The translations under genes were made by a program, and so were the position numbers. This document shows positions 29,165 to 37,420 of a stretch of 64,000 nucleotides of DNA, piece by piece (position 1 is the first letter of the stretch; every line of letters begins with the position of its first letter). Source of the stretch: Kosakonia cowanii JCM 10956 = DSM 18146 (GTDB lineage Bacteria > Pseudomonadota > Gammaproteobacteria > Enterobacterales > Enterobacteriaceae). The stretch is from NCBI RefSeq assembly GCF_001975225.1, contig NZ_CP019445.1, positions 744,001 through 808,000 of the forward strand. Reading direction: 5' to 3'. The notes below the pieces were generated by a model that saw only the letters and a list, made by a program, of their open reading frames with translations, searched no databases and had not been told where the DNA came from.

Positions 29165-29602
29165 TTAAGCGTGGAAACGGAAACTTTTGAGAACAGAAAG
29201 AAGCAGTGCACGATCGGCGTCATTTAACGACCGCATGGCGGACATCGTGAACACCAGGATATGGTCAGCGGAGGGGTTAAACACCGCCTGCTGCTGAAAG
29301 GTGCGCTTACCGTCACGAAGATAGCTGGCATGAATGATTTCGCCGGTTACCAGGTTGTCGCCAAGCACAGCCTCTGTGCGCTCGCCCGTTTTCCAGCCCT
29401 TGAGATGTTTCGCCATTAGCGACATCTGGCGGTCGATATAGGCCGTCAACGTTTCGCCGGGTTTTAGCGTGTCGCGGGAGATATTGAGCGCCGGTGCATC
29501 CGCGCCGGGCGGCGTGAACACATTGACGGTGCGGTCCTGATAGCCTTCAGGAAGGGTGACCTGGCCTTCGGTAAACAGGCAGGGCTGAGCGGATTCTGAC
29601 AT
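29165..29602 (-). CDS. Eag (DcrB/DUF1795) chaperone for the Rhs effector
   Basis: 145 residues, MSESAQPCLFTEGQVTLPEGYQ... ending LLSVLKSFRFHA. Pattern and length fit the DUF1795/EagR family, small dimeric chaperones that wrap the prePAAR membrane segments of Rhs effectors and help load them on VgrG. It ends 14 bases before the rhs start on the same strand, the usual eag-rhs-immunity order. Confidence 0.85.
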   Translation of the reverse strand: MSESAQPCLFTEGQVTLPEGYQDRTVNVFTPPGADAPALNISRDTLKPGETLTAYIDRQMSLMAKHLKGWKTGERTEAVLGDNLVTGEIIHASYLRDGKRTFQQQAVFNPSADHILVFTMSAMRSLNDADRALLLSVLKSFRFHA

Positions 29603-29813
29603 AAAGTGCGTCCTGTCACAGGTTCAGAAAAATGGATTTTCGCACAGGGTTTGGCTGAAAACCAGACGCGAAAATGAGAGCTCCCGCGCAGATATTATTC
29701 CCCGATGAGGTACAGATATGGCCTGTAACTTCCCTGTGTTAACACGGTGAGCTCCTACTCAACCTCACCCCGTGCATTGATAGTGTCTCTTCTTATCTGA
29801 GAAGGAATTCGTG
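29603..29813. other. Divergent intergenic region eag / clbS-like
   Basis: About 210 bases between two outward-facing genes. It should hold both promoters. No operator or RNA structure was recognised. Confidence 0.4.
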
Positions 29814-30332
29814 ATGAGCGTGCCGCAAACCAAAGCTGAACTGCTTTCCGCTATCGATAAAAATTTCGCTAAATTAATGAGTTATCTAAACAGGATCCCA
29901 CCGGAAATCACGTCAGAGCTTTCCATGGAGGGTCACGCGAAAGGGACAACGATGAGCGTGCATAACCTGGTCGCCTATCTGCTCGGATGGAACAAGCTGG
30001 TCGTGAAGTGGATAACCAATGATGCCAAAGGCCTGCCCGTCGATTTCCCGGAAACGGGGTACAAGTGGAACCAGTTGGGTCTCCTCGCGCAAAAATTTTA
30101 CTCGGATTACAGCGCGTTAAGCTATGGCGAGCTAATTGAAGAACTGCAACGCGCCAAAAGTGAAATCGTCCAGCTTATTGATGCGCGCACGGATGAGGTT
30201 TTGTATGGAAGACCGTGGTACACGAAATGGACGATGGGCCGGATGATCTCGTTTAACACCGCCTCGCCGTACGCCAACGCGAATGGGCGTTTAAGGAAGT
30301 GGGCGAAAGATAAGAATCTGCTTTTGAAGTGA
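29814..30332 (+). CDS. ClbS/DfsB-family four-helix protein
   Basis: 172 residues. MSVPQTKAELLSAIDKNF, TMEGH-like SMEGHAKGTTMSVHNLVAYLLGWN, GYKWNQLGLLAQKFY, LYGRPWYTKWTMGRMISFNTASPYANA match the DUF1706/ClbS family. ClbS hydrolyses the cyclopropane warhead of colibactin and protects the producer's DNA; other members are of unknown role. No pks genes are in the window, so this is a stand-alone copy, perhaps protective against competitors' genotoxins. ATG at 29814 follows AAGGAATTCGTG. Confidence 0.88.
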   Translation: MSVPQTKAELLSAIDKNFAKLMSYLNRIPPEITSELSMEGHAKGTTMSVHNLVAYLLGWNKLVVKWITNDAKGLPVDFPETGYKWNQLGLLAQKFYSDYSALSYGELIEELQRAKSEIVQLIDARTDEVLYGRPWYTKWTMGRMISFNTASPYANANGRLRKWAKDKNLLLK

Positions 30333-30343
30333 TTATCAGCGTT

Positions 30344-30393
30344 ATTAAGTGGACACTAACTCCCTAAAACTGTGGTGTTGGTGTCCACTTAAT
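30344..30393. repeat. 13-bp perfect inverted repeat
   Basis: ATTAAGTGGACAC (30344-30356) and GTGTCCACTTAAT (30381-30393) enclose 24 bases. It lies between the convergent clbS-like and symE genes. It could terminate both transcripts or be a footprint of an insertion element; no T-run follows on either strand. Confidence 0.6.
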
Positions 30394-30400
30394 TCCAGAT

Positions 30401-30688
30401 TTAAAGCGCGCTCAGCACCCCTTCTTTCACCGCTTTTACCGCCTGCTTCATCTGCTTTACCTCCTGCCGCAGGGCATGCTCATTGTCGTTATCGGGGATT
30501 AGCACAATGCAGTCTCCGGCGATTTTCACGGTGACGCCTTTGCCGGTGGTGAACCCGGCCTCTTTCAGCCATTTGCCGCTCAGGTTGAGGCAAGGCGTGC
30601 TGGTATCGCCCTGATTGGGGGCATAGCCGACTGTGTAGCGGCGTTCGGTTTTGGGGGATGGATGAGCCTGGGTAGGGGTCGTAGCCAT
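30401..30688 (-). CDS. symE: SymE-family toxin
   Basis: 95 residues. The core RRYTVGYAPNQGD...CLNLSGKWLKEAGFTTG...VTVKIAGDCIVLIPD matches SymE, a toxin with an AbrB-like (SpoVT/MazE-type) fold that harms RNA/nucleoid function when induced and is controlled by an antisense RNA in E. coli. The ATG at 30688 has CGGAGGCTGCCCTT upstream. The frame stays open upstream to 30892, but those codons belong to a structured leader. SymE genes are often found near rhs genes, as here. Confidence 0.85.
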   Translation of the reverse strand: MATTPTQAHPSPKTERRYTVGYAPNQGDTSTPCLNLSGKWLKEAGFTTGKGVTVKIAGDCIVLIPDNDNEHALRQEVKQMKQAVKAVKEGVLSAL

Positions 30689-30932
30689 AAGGGCAGCCTC
30701 CGATGAGTAATGATTATTACCGTCACCAGAGGTTCCAATCTCTTGGGTGGCGGAATCGGGCGGGGTTGGAACTACCGGCCTCATCGATACCGGCGCGTCT
30801 TGCGACGCCCCCGCCCGACCCACCATTGAGGTGTAGCCGAACGCACGACATAAAAAAAGCGTGAACGCGCTATATATCGCCGATGAAGTCATTCAGGGTT
30901 CCAATCCCGGCACCTGATTTTGCAGGTGCCGG
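30689..30932 (-). ncRNA. Structured symE leader with P4 CI/C4-like antisense elements
   Basis: On the minus strand the leader carries GGGATTGGAACCC (30896-30908) and again AGATTGGAACCT (30730-30741). Between them lies AGTTCCAACCCC (30762-30773), complementary to both over at least seven bases (GTTCCAA/TTGGAAC). A ten-base hairpin (30907-30932) opens the region. Two direct target copies around a complementary block is the plan of the phage P4 CI RNA (seqA, seqB, seqC) and C4-type antisense RNAs. The overlapping open frame reads GYTSMVGRAGASQDAPVS, like the phage Ash family. An RNA role is inferred. Confidence 0.5.
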
Positions 30933-31067
30933 TGAAAAATAGCGCTGATGCCCAAAGCCGACAAGCGGTTTTACTTCTTCCTGCAAAACAAAGTGTTATT
31001 CCGGAATTTGCTTCGCAAAATGGGTGTTCTTCCCCTGCCCTCGTTTGCACGCAGCCGGGATCGCTCT

Positions 31068-31538
31068 TCAGAACATTGTATTGGCGTTGGCGGACTTCTC
31101 CGGCACCGACTGAATGATGTCCCAGTGTTCAACAATTTTCCCGTTGCTCACACGGAAGATATCCATCACCGCCTGGCCGCGATCTTTACTGTCATTGGTC
31201 GAGTGAACCTGCAACCAGACTAAATCGCCGTCGGCGGCGCTGCGCACAATCCGCGCGGCAGAGTGCGGGTTCTCCTTGAAGAAACCGGTGAAGTAATTCA
31301 CAAACGGGGCTTTGCCGTCCGGCACATCGGGATTGTGCTGGCGGTAATGCTCATCAACCACCTTCGCGGCCTCTTTTACCTCGTGGCGGTTGAAGAATTT
31401 ATCATAAAAATCAACTACCAGCTGTCGGTTAGCCTCTTCTGTCGCCACATTGCGCGCATTTGCCGCAGGGGCTGCTACAGCGCTGCCAGAAGCGATCAGA
31501 ACTGCCGTTAACAGCGCACCGCTAATAAACTTTTTCAT
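31068..31538 (-). CDS. Secreted SnoaL-like (NTF2-fold) protein
   Basis: 156 residues. A Sec signal peptide (MKKFISGALLTAVLIASGSAVA, AAPAAN) is followed by a SnoaL/NTF2-like domain: QLVVDFYDKFFNRHEV, YRQHNPDVPDGKAPFVNYF, DGDLVWLQVHST, VMDIFRVSNGKIVEHWDIIQ. The W/H-rich C-terminal strand is typical of SnoaL-like polyketide cyclase-type proteins, whose substrates vary widely. It is divergent from an HxlR regulator, which probably controls it. ATG at 31538 follows AGGAGAGC. Confidence 0.85.
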   Translation of the reverse strand: MKKFISGALLTAVLIASGSAVAAPAANARNVATEEANRQLVVDFYDKFFNRHEVKEAAKVVDEHYRQHNPDVPDGKAPFVNYFTGFFKENPHSAARIVRSAADGDLVWLQVHSTNDSKDRGQAVMDIFRVSNGKIVEHWDIIQSVPEKSANANTMF

Positions 31539-31688
31539 TGTGCTCTCCTTTAGTACATTACCTTTGGTCACAAAAATAGACCGTTGAAAACGCGGATGGT
31601 ACATTGCCCGCAAAACCTCAACAAGAGGTCAAAATTCAGGTACTTAGTCACACGAAGCTGACTATTGGCGGCAAAAGAGAGATAACGA

Positions 31689-32081
31689 ATGAGCGACAAC
31701 GACCAGAATGATATCGCCGAGTTTGGGCAGCCCTGCCCGATCCGGGATGTGCTTAATCAAATCGGCGATCAGTGGAGCCTGCTGATTCTGGAAGCGCTGG
31801 CAGAACGCACGCTGCGCTTTAATGAACTGAACCGGGAAATTGGCGATATCTCCCGCCAGATGCTCTCCCGCACGCTAAAACGTCTTGAAACAGACGGTTA
31901 CGTCAGCCGCACCGTTTATGCGGAAGTGCCGCCGCGCGTGGAGTACACCTTAACGCCGCTAGGGAGATCGTTCCTGGAACCGATGCAGAAACTTATTCAG
32001 TGGGCGGATGAAAACCATGCTGATATCTGCCGCTCCCGCCGACGCCAGCATGAACAGCAGCAGGAACAGGCGCGCGGCTAA
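31689..32081 (+). CDS. HxlR-family transcription regulator
   Basis: 130 residues. The HxlR winged-helix core is clear: CPIRDVLNQIGDQWSLLILE, LRFNELNREIGDISRQMLSRTL (in parts), LETDGYVSRTVYAEVPPRVEYTLTPLG. One conserved Cys (CPI, residue 16) is present as in redox- or aldehyde-sensing members. It lies between the divergent SnoaL gene and a co-directional SDR gene and likely regulates both. Confidence 0.9.
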   Translation: MSDNDQNDIAEFGQPCPIRDVLNQIGDQWSLLILEALAERTLRFNELNREIGDISRQMLSRTLKRLETDGYVSRTVYAEVPPRVEYTLTPLGRSFLEPMQKLIQWADENHADICRSRRRQHEQQQEQARG

Positions 32082-32166
32082 GACGGTTACGGGCTGAAAC
32101 AGATGACGGCGCAAGCGGTTGTTGCGTAAGGTAAACGTCCATTTCAGGAACCAACAGGGGCTATTT

Positions 32167-32907
32167 ATGAGCAGATTTGAAGGCAAACGCGTGCTGATCA
32201 CCGGCGGCACCAGCGGAATGGGGCTGGCGGGTGCGCAACGCATCGTCAGTGAGGGTGGTGAGGTCGCCATCACCGGGCTGAACGAAACGCGCCTGGCTGA
32301 GGCCCGCAAGCTGCTGCCCGCCTCATCGCTGATCCTGAAAAGCGATGCCGCCAGCGAAGCAGATATCGAGACGCTGGCGACGGCGATTAGTCAGTGGGGA
32401 TCCCTCGACGGCCTGTGGCTGAACGCCGGTTATGCCGAAGTCGGCGCACCGGAATCGGTTACCGCCGAGAGCTTTAACCGCATGATGAACGCCAACGTGC
32501 GCGGCCCGATGCTCCAGCTGGCGGCGCTTTCTGGCGCATTACATTCCGGCGCGTCAGTGCTGGTCACCGCCTCCTCTTCCGTCTACGAAGGCGCGGCGAT
32601 GACCAGCCTTTATGCCGCCACCAAAGGCGCAGTTGTTGCGATGGTCAAGAGCTGGGCCAGCGCGCTGGCACCGCGCGATATCCGCGCCAACACGCTGGTG
32701 CCGGGGCCGATTGAGACCAACTTCAGGCACTTTATGCCCGAAGAGTCGCGCCAGCAGTTTGAGGATTTTGTGGTAAGCCAGGTGCCGCTCAGACGCGCCG
32801 GTACCGCACAGGAAGCCGCCGCCGTCGCGCTCTTTTTGCTCTCGGATGATGCGTCATACGTTACCGGCAGCCAGTACGCCGTGGATGGCGGGCTGGTGCA
32901 TTACTGA
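32167..32907 (+). CDS. Short-chain dehydrogenase/reductase
   Basis: 246 residues. It has the NAD(P) loop TGGTSGMG (about 12-19), LNAGYAEVG (NAG motif), catalytic Ser region SSSVYEG, YAATK (Tyr/Lys pair, about 153-157) and a C-terminal YVTGSQYAVDGG. A classical SDR of unknown substrate. MSRFEGK is chosen as start after CAGGGGCT; the frame opens 16 codons earlier. It follows the HxlR gene with an 85-base gap and is probably under its control. Confidence 0.9.
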   Translation: MSRFEGKRVLITGGTSGMGLAGAQRIVSEGGEVAITGLNETRLAEARKLLPASSLILKSDAASEADIETLATAISQWGSLDGLWLNAGYAEVGAPESVTAESFNRMMNANVRGPMLQLAALSGALHSGASVLVTASSSVYEGAAMTSLYAATKGAVVAMVKSWASALAPRDIRANTLVPGPIETNFRHFMPEESRQQFEDFVVSQVPLRRAGTAQEAAAVALFLLSDDASYVTGSQYAVDGGLVHY

Positions 32908-32929
32908 TCGGCGGGTTTAGGCCGATCAG
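32904..32929 (+). terminator. Hairpin at the end of the SDR gene
   Basis: CTGATCGGC / GCCGATCAG with loop GGGTTTAG, overlapping the stop codon. No T-run follows, so termination may be weak. Confidence 0.5.
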
Positions 32930-33112
32930 CATACTGAGATGCCAAAAGCAGATGGCACTATACGTGGGCGCCATCTTTTAAGGCGATTTTTTGTTCGAAA
33001 AGCCTTCCGCTTTGCGGATCGCATATACAAGCAGCGAGTGAACAGATTCAAAAGCATCGCACCTATGGCTGCAAGGAAAAACGTGTTTACCTACAAACTT
33101 ACAGGGACACAT

Positions 33113-34544
33113 GAAGCACCCCCACAAGCGTGGGGAAGACTCATAGGCGCGGTTTGCACTGCGGATCTGGTCAGAAACACCCCCACATGCATGGGGAAGA
33201 CTGTGCCGTGGTGATGGTGCCGGGATGACCGGTAGAAACACCCCCACAAGAGTGGGGAAGGTGCTCAATGAATAGAACATTAACCCTCTAAGCTAGAAAC
33301 ACCCCCACGTGCGTGGGGAAGACAGGCCAGAATAATGCGGATCAGCGATAAAGGCAGAAACACCCCCCACGTGTGTGGGGAAGACTTTACCGTCACCGGC
33401 GTGGCTCAACTGAACCTGGAAACACCCCCACATAAGTGGGGAAGACTTCTGTCACGAAACCACCGGTCAACTTCAGCCAGAAACACCCCCACCTGCGTGG
33501 GGAAGACCCCCCGACTTACTGACTCCGCTCAACGGGATTAGAAACACCCCCACGTGCGTGGGGAAGACTCACCGCTGCCGCTCGCGCTCTCGATAAAGAG
33601 AGAAACACCCCCACGTGCGTGGGGAAGACCCAAACAGAGTCATATACACAGCAATAGCACGAGAAACACCCCCACATGCGTGGGGAAGACTTTATGCCGA
33701 TTTTCGACAACACCTCCTATAAGGAAACACCCCCACATGCGTGGGGAAGACCCGCACCCGCCTGCGGTTTTTGGATCAATAAAAGAAACACCCCCACATG
33801 CGTGGGGAAGACACGGGCCTAAAAGACGAGCTGGGTGAGGAATGGGAAACACCCCCACATGCGTGGGGAAGACAGAGTCGTGATGCGAAGAAATAATAGG
33901 TCTTAGGAAACACCCCCACATGCGTGGGGAAGACGGCGTACCATTTTAAATCAGCAACTTACGCTAAGAAACACCCCCACATGCGTGGGGAAGACCGAGA
34001 AGCTACCGATACTGATGGTAAAGACCCGGAAACACCCCCACATGCGTGGGGAAGACGTGGAGATGCCGCAGCCGATCGCAATCAGTCTAGAAACACCCCC
34101 ACGTGCGTGGGGAAGACATTCCGGCGATTATCGCGCTGGGCGTAGCTATGGAAACACCCCCACATGCGTGGGGAAGACCGCCGCGCAGCTCGCGCACCAA
34201 CTGATAGCAAAGAAACACCCCCACGTGCGTGGGGAAGACGAATTGAGCGCCGCAATGTGCGCGACGAGCATGGAAACACCCCCACATGCGTGGGGAAGAC
34301 GGCTCCCGTTTTCTGACGCAGTTTGAAGCCGTAGAAACACCCCCACGTGCGTGGGGAAGACCAGACCGCAGCCAGAAAATAGGCACCCTGAATAGAAACA
34401 CCCCCACGTGCGTGGGGAAGACAAGCATAGAAATGCTAAATGACTGTTTTATATGGAAACACCCCCACATGCGTGGGGAAGATCAGAGGATTGCTTACCA
34501 AATGAATGAACGTGAAGAAACACCCCCACATGCGTGGGGAAGAT
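33113..34544 (-). CRISPR. Type I-E CRISPR array, 24 repeats
   Basis: 24 repeats of 28 bases spaced about 61 bases apart, giving 23 spacers of about 33 bases. On the plus strand each repeat starts GAAACACCCCCAC and ends GTGGGGAAGAC; the two middle bases vary (CATGC or CGTGC). The reverse complement (GTCTTCCCCACGC...GTGGGGGTGTTTC) fits the type I-E hairpin repeat. Decay is on the left: the repeats at 33113, 33174, 33235, 33357 and 33419 carry substitutions or an extra C. So the leader end is on the right, next to cas2, and transcription runs on the minus strand. The two leader-proximal repeats end in GAT rather than GAC. All spacers differ. Confidence 0.98.
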
Positions 34545-34590
34545 ACCAACATCTTGTTAAAGAGCCCCGCTAAAACACTATATGTACCGC
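34545..34590 (-). promoter_or_regulatory. CRISPR leader
   Basis: Only 46 bases separate the cas2 stop from the first (leader-proximal) repeat. On the minus strand it reads TTTAACAAGATGTTGGT directly before the repeat and is AT-rich further up. The array promoter may lie partly inside cas2. Confidence 0.6.
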
Positions 34591-34878
34591 TTATAGCGTT
34601 TTTACGGTTTCGATAATCAGCTGTAATCCGCTCAGCGTCGCAATTGGCTTTCTCACTTCGCCCTTATAGCGAATTTCATAACCGGGCGGTTGGGGAAGCG
34701 TTCTGAATAACATCAGGCCTGCCTCAGGCGGTGTGTATTGCATTAAGTAATCAACCACTGTCTGTGCAACGGCATCTTTTACGCCAGAGACGAACACATT
34801 TGGCCGGGGTTCAACAAACCAGAGCTTCATTCGCCCGCGTACTGCCGGGGGTAAATCATTGGCGAGTACGACGAGCAT
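34591..34878 (-). CDS. cas2: CRISPR-associated endonuclease Cas2 (type I-E)
   Basis: 95 residues, MLVVLANDLPPAVRGRMKLWFVEPRP..., typical of the I-E Cas2e group. Cas2 bridges two Cas1 dimers in the integrase that inserts new spacers. Its start overlaps the cas1 3' end by 23 bases and its stop lies 46 bases before the array. It looks intact. Confidence 0.95.
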   Translation of the reverse strand: MLVVLANDLPPAVRGRMKLWFVEPRPNVFVSGVKDAVAQTVVDYLMQYTPPEAGLMLFRTLPQPPGYEIRYKGEVRKPIATLSGLQLIIETVKTL

Positions 34879-35629
34879 GCTTACTCCCCAGCAACGAATT
34901 CACATCTGCGGCGATCAGGTTGAGTAAATCTGTTGCTATCACCCGCTTTCTGAAGGCATCTGCAACGTGGTGCTTATCGTAACGACCAGCCATCTCTCGC
35001 GTCAGTGAGAAGGCCAGGTCAATGCAGAGATGCTCTTTGTAGAGATCGGCCAGATCATAAACAAACGGCAGCGGGCTTCCAGAATGAATAAAACCAATAT
35101 GCGGTGAGTAACCCATGGCATGTACAGCGGAACAGACAATGCCGTAAAGCGCTGCATTGGTCGCGGTAAGCACCTGGTTCGTGATATCGCTTAGCTGAAA
35201 CTTGCCAGGCGTAAAGTGGCGCCCTCGCCAGCCGACGCCATACTCCTGCGCTTTTTGCTGATAAAGCGCGCGCACCCGATTTCCCTCCATGCCCATCATG
35301 CTACTCAGGCTTTTACCTTCCAGTTCCGCATCGGGAAAACGTTTTGCAAACATCATCCTTGCAATATCAAGAGCGGTACGCTCGTTGCTGGCAAGCGCCA
35401 TCTGCGCTTTAAGATTGCGCGTGTCGGCCGTAGGAAGAAAACCCGCCGCATAGAAAAGCAGGCTATCTTCCCCTACCCAGCAGATAGAACAGTTTGCCGC
35501 CGCCGCGGTTTTCACTGCTTCATGCGTGACGGAAGTCCCGGGGCCAAGCAGTAAGGTGTTCAGAGTAGCGACAGGAAGCGGAACGACATTGCCCTCGGCA
35601 TCAATCCATTTGATGTTCCCCCTTCGCCA
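34856..35629 (-). pseudogene. cas1: Cas1 integrase, start defective or N-terminally truncated
   Basis: The frame has the Cas1 active-site residues: GMEGNRVRALY (Glu), GFIHSGSP (His) and FVYDLADLYK (Asp). Canonical starts fail: the first in-frame one is a GTG at 35515, which would lose 38 conserved codons (GNIKWIDAEGNVVPLPV, LLLGPGTSVTHEA). The ATG that overlaps the cas5 stop (TGATG, 35630) reads MAKGEHQMD and stops; skipping one G of the GGGGG run (35618-35622) would join it to the cas1 frame. Even then the protein would lack about 26 residues found at the N-terminus of E. coli Cas1. Either cas1 is broken or it uses frameshifting or a rare start. Confidence 0.75.
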
Positions 35630-36346
35630 TCAGTAATACTCCAGCACCGTCACTTGCCGATCCCGATAACGCTTCTGCTGACCAAACTGCACCGGCACAT
35701 CGTTTAGCGTGAGCACCTCACCGTCTCCTTCGCCTTCAATCACGGCATAGCTGAGCAGCCGACGTTTATCTTCAGCCAGACTCTGCGCCTGAGACCAGGC
35801 AGCCTCTTCATCGGCGAATAGCCCCTGATAAATCAGCTCGCTCGGAGCGCAGTTTTTACGCCCCAGATAGAGATCCCATACCGGGTTTTGCAACGCGTCA
35901 GCCAGCGATTCCGCTTGCTGCTGAGGAAGCGCCAGAACCACCGCAAACGCGGCATCTTGCAGATAGTAGCGGCAGGTCATTTTGGCACCACCGCCAACAG
36001 CTTTTTTACCGTCAGCAGTCTTAGGAATGAGCAGGTTTTGCCAGGGATCGCTGTCATCGTAACCGCTGCCTACCATATGAAAATCGCACAGCGCAGGCTC
36101 GCGGAGCGAAGGCTGACCGTTAGTATCAGCACGGGCATAAGCGCGCACTTCCATACGCATAGCGTTCATCTGCGCCAGCCATTCGACTTCGGGGCCACCA
36201 GCCCCGCGGGCGCAGCAAAGCAGCCCCAGAATGCCGGAGCGTGTCGGGAAGGTAAGCGTGTCACGTACGCCAAACTTTGAGTCATGCCCCCAGGCTTGTA
36301 GCGGACCTTCCAGCCACAGGAGCAGAGAGTGGGTCAAGTTGCTCAT
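35630..36346 (-). CDS. cas5e: Cascade subunit Cas5e (CasD)
   Basis: 238 residues starting MSNLTHSLLLWLEGPLQAWG, with the GxxQAWG and FPTRSGILGLLCCA pieces typical of Cas5e. It caps the crRNA 5' handle in Cascade. It follows cas7 by 11 bases. Its stop TGA is in the same frame as the disrupted cas1 and overlaps the only nearby ATG. Confidence 0.93.
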   Translation of the reverse strand: MSNLTHSLLLWLEGPLQAWGHDSKFGVRDTLTFPTRSGILGLLCCARGAGGPEVEWLAQMNAMRMEVRAYARADTNGQPSLREPALCDFHMVGSGYDDSDPWQNLLIPKTADGKKAVGGGAKMTCRYYLQDAAFAVVLALPQQQAESLADALQNPVWDLYLGRKNCAPSELIYQGLFADEEAAWSQAQSLAEDKRRLLSYAVIEGEGDGEVLTLNDVPVQFGQQKRYRDRQVTVLEYY

Positions 36347-36357
36347 GGTGAACGCCC

Positions 36358-37392
36358 TTACAGGTGGGAGTGCAGGTCGGCAATCAGGTGGTCGATGCTG
36401 TACTCCTCGTTATCCCCCCATTCATAATCACCCTGCTTGCCAAACAGCGAGCCGGAGAGCTTCTCTTTCTTGTTGAGCCAGGATTTCAGTTCCTCTTTGC
36501 TGGGGCGAAGATAACCCTCCCCTTTACTCCTTACGGCCTGTTCGAAAGAGGCCTGAATACGCTGGCCTTTACGTACCAGTACGCGCGCGTAATCCCACAG
36601 ACACGCACCCGACTGCGTTGTCTGGCGGGCATCCGGCACGGCAACGTAGAGCGCCTTAACAAACGCCTCTACTGCGGTTTTCAAATCGGCACCTTCACCC
36701 AGCGTCTGTTCCAGTTGCCCTAAATCGAGGCTTACATAGCGATAATAGGTGGCAGAGTTATACTCCAGGCTGCCCATATGTGCCGAGCCACTCTCCTCTT
36801 CTGTTTTGCGGTCATCGACTGCGGTAAAAAACTCCACTTCATTGCTGACCTTATGCGTGGAGATCGCATGGGAAAAAGAGGCGGCGGCTTCGACATTCAT
36901 ATCAGGCGCTTTTGCGACCATGCGGCCGAACAGCGCGATATCCAGCGCATCAAGCGTCTTGTTGACGGCTTTCTTCGCGACTTTAACCAGCTCTTTGTCT
37001 TTTAATTTCTCAGCATCGAAGCCATGTTCCGCGGCATAGGCAGCAAAAGCTTTAGCCTCCGTTTCACTCAGAAATAGCAGCGTGTCGTCGGCGAAAAATG
37101 TTGCCATTGCCTTACCGCACGCCGTGGCTTGCTCTTCACTGGCCCCAAGCACCAGGCACTCTTTGCTGAGCATCTCAGCAATTTTTTTACTGCGAATGCC
37201 CAAACGAATCCCAAAGTCCGGCATTGCCAGGCGCACCTGGCGCTTCCAGCACTGGGAAGAGACTCTGGCGCGTGGTACGCCGCCGATAAGCGCCGATTTT
37301 GGTGCGCCGACGTCATCCCGGTTCAGGCAAGTGACAGGAAAGGATTGCAGGATATGGAACTCAATACGGGTGTTTTTGAATGCGTGAGTCAT
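36358..37392 (-). CDS. cas7e: Cascade backbone subunit Cas7e (CasC)
   Basis: 344 residues, MTHAFKNTRIEFHILQSFPVTCLNRDD...GGVPRARVSSQCWKRQVR, the Cas7e/Cse4 signature. Six copies form the crRNA-binding filament of Cascade. The start at 37392 follows AAGGACG; the longer frame runs into cas6e. It is 28 bases downstream of cas6e. Confidence 0.94.
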   Translation of the reverse strand: MTHAFKNTRIEFHILQSFPVTCLNRDDVGAPKSALIGGVPRARVSSQCWKRQVRLAMPDFGIRLGIRSKKIAEMLSKECLVLGASEEQATACGKAMATFFADDTLLFLSETEAKAFAAYAAEHGFDAEKLKDKELVKVAKKAVNKTLDALDIALFGRMVAKAPDMNVEAAASFSHAISTHKVSNEVEFFTAVDDRKTEEESGSAHMGSLEYNSATYYRYVSLDLGQLEQTLGEGADLKTAVEAFVKALYVAVPDARQTTQSGACLWDYARVLVRKGQRIQASFEQAVRSKGEGYLRPSKEELKSWLNKKEKLSGSLFGKQGDYEWGDNEEYSIDHLIADLHSHL

Positions 37393-37420
37393 AAAAACGT
37401 CCTTAAACATAAAATAAAAA

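Noticed and set aside
30689..30892. SymE with a 68-residue N-terminal extension
   Set aside because: The ATG at 30688 has a good ribosome site and family-like start; the extension coincides with a structured, repeat-bearing leader.
30948..31223. 91-codon plus-strand frame after the symE leader
   Set aside because: Overlaps the 3' end of the SnoaL gene in antisense and has no recognisable domain.
33335..34573. Several 60-127 codon frames within the CRISPR array
   Set aside because: Period-61 repeats create repeating HPHMRGED/FPTHVGVF-type peptides; no gene is present.
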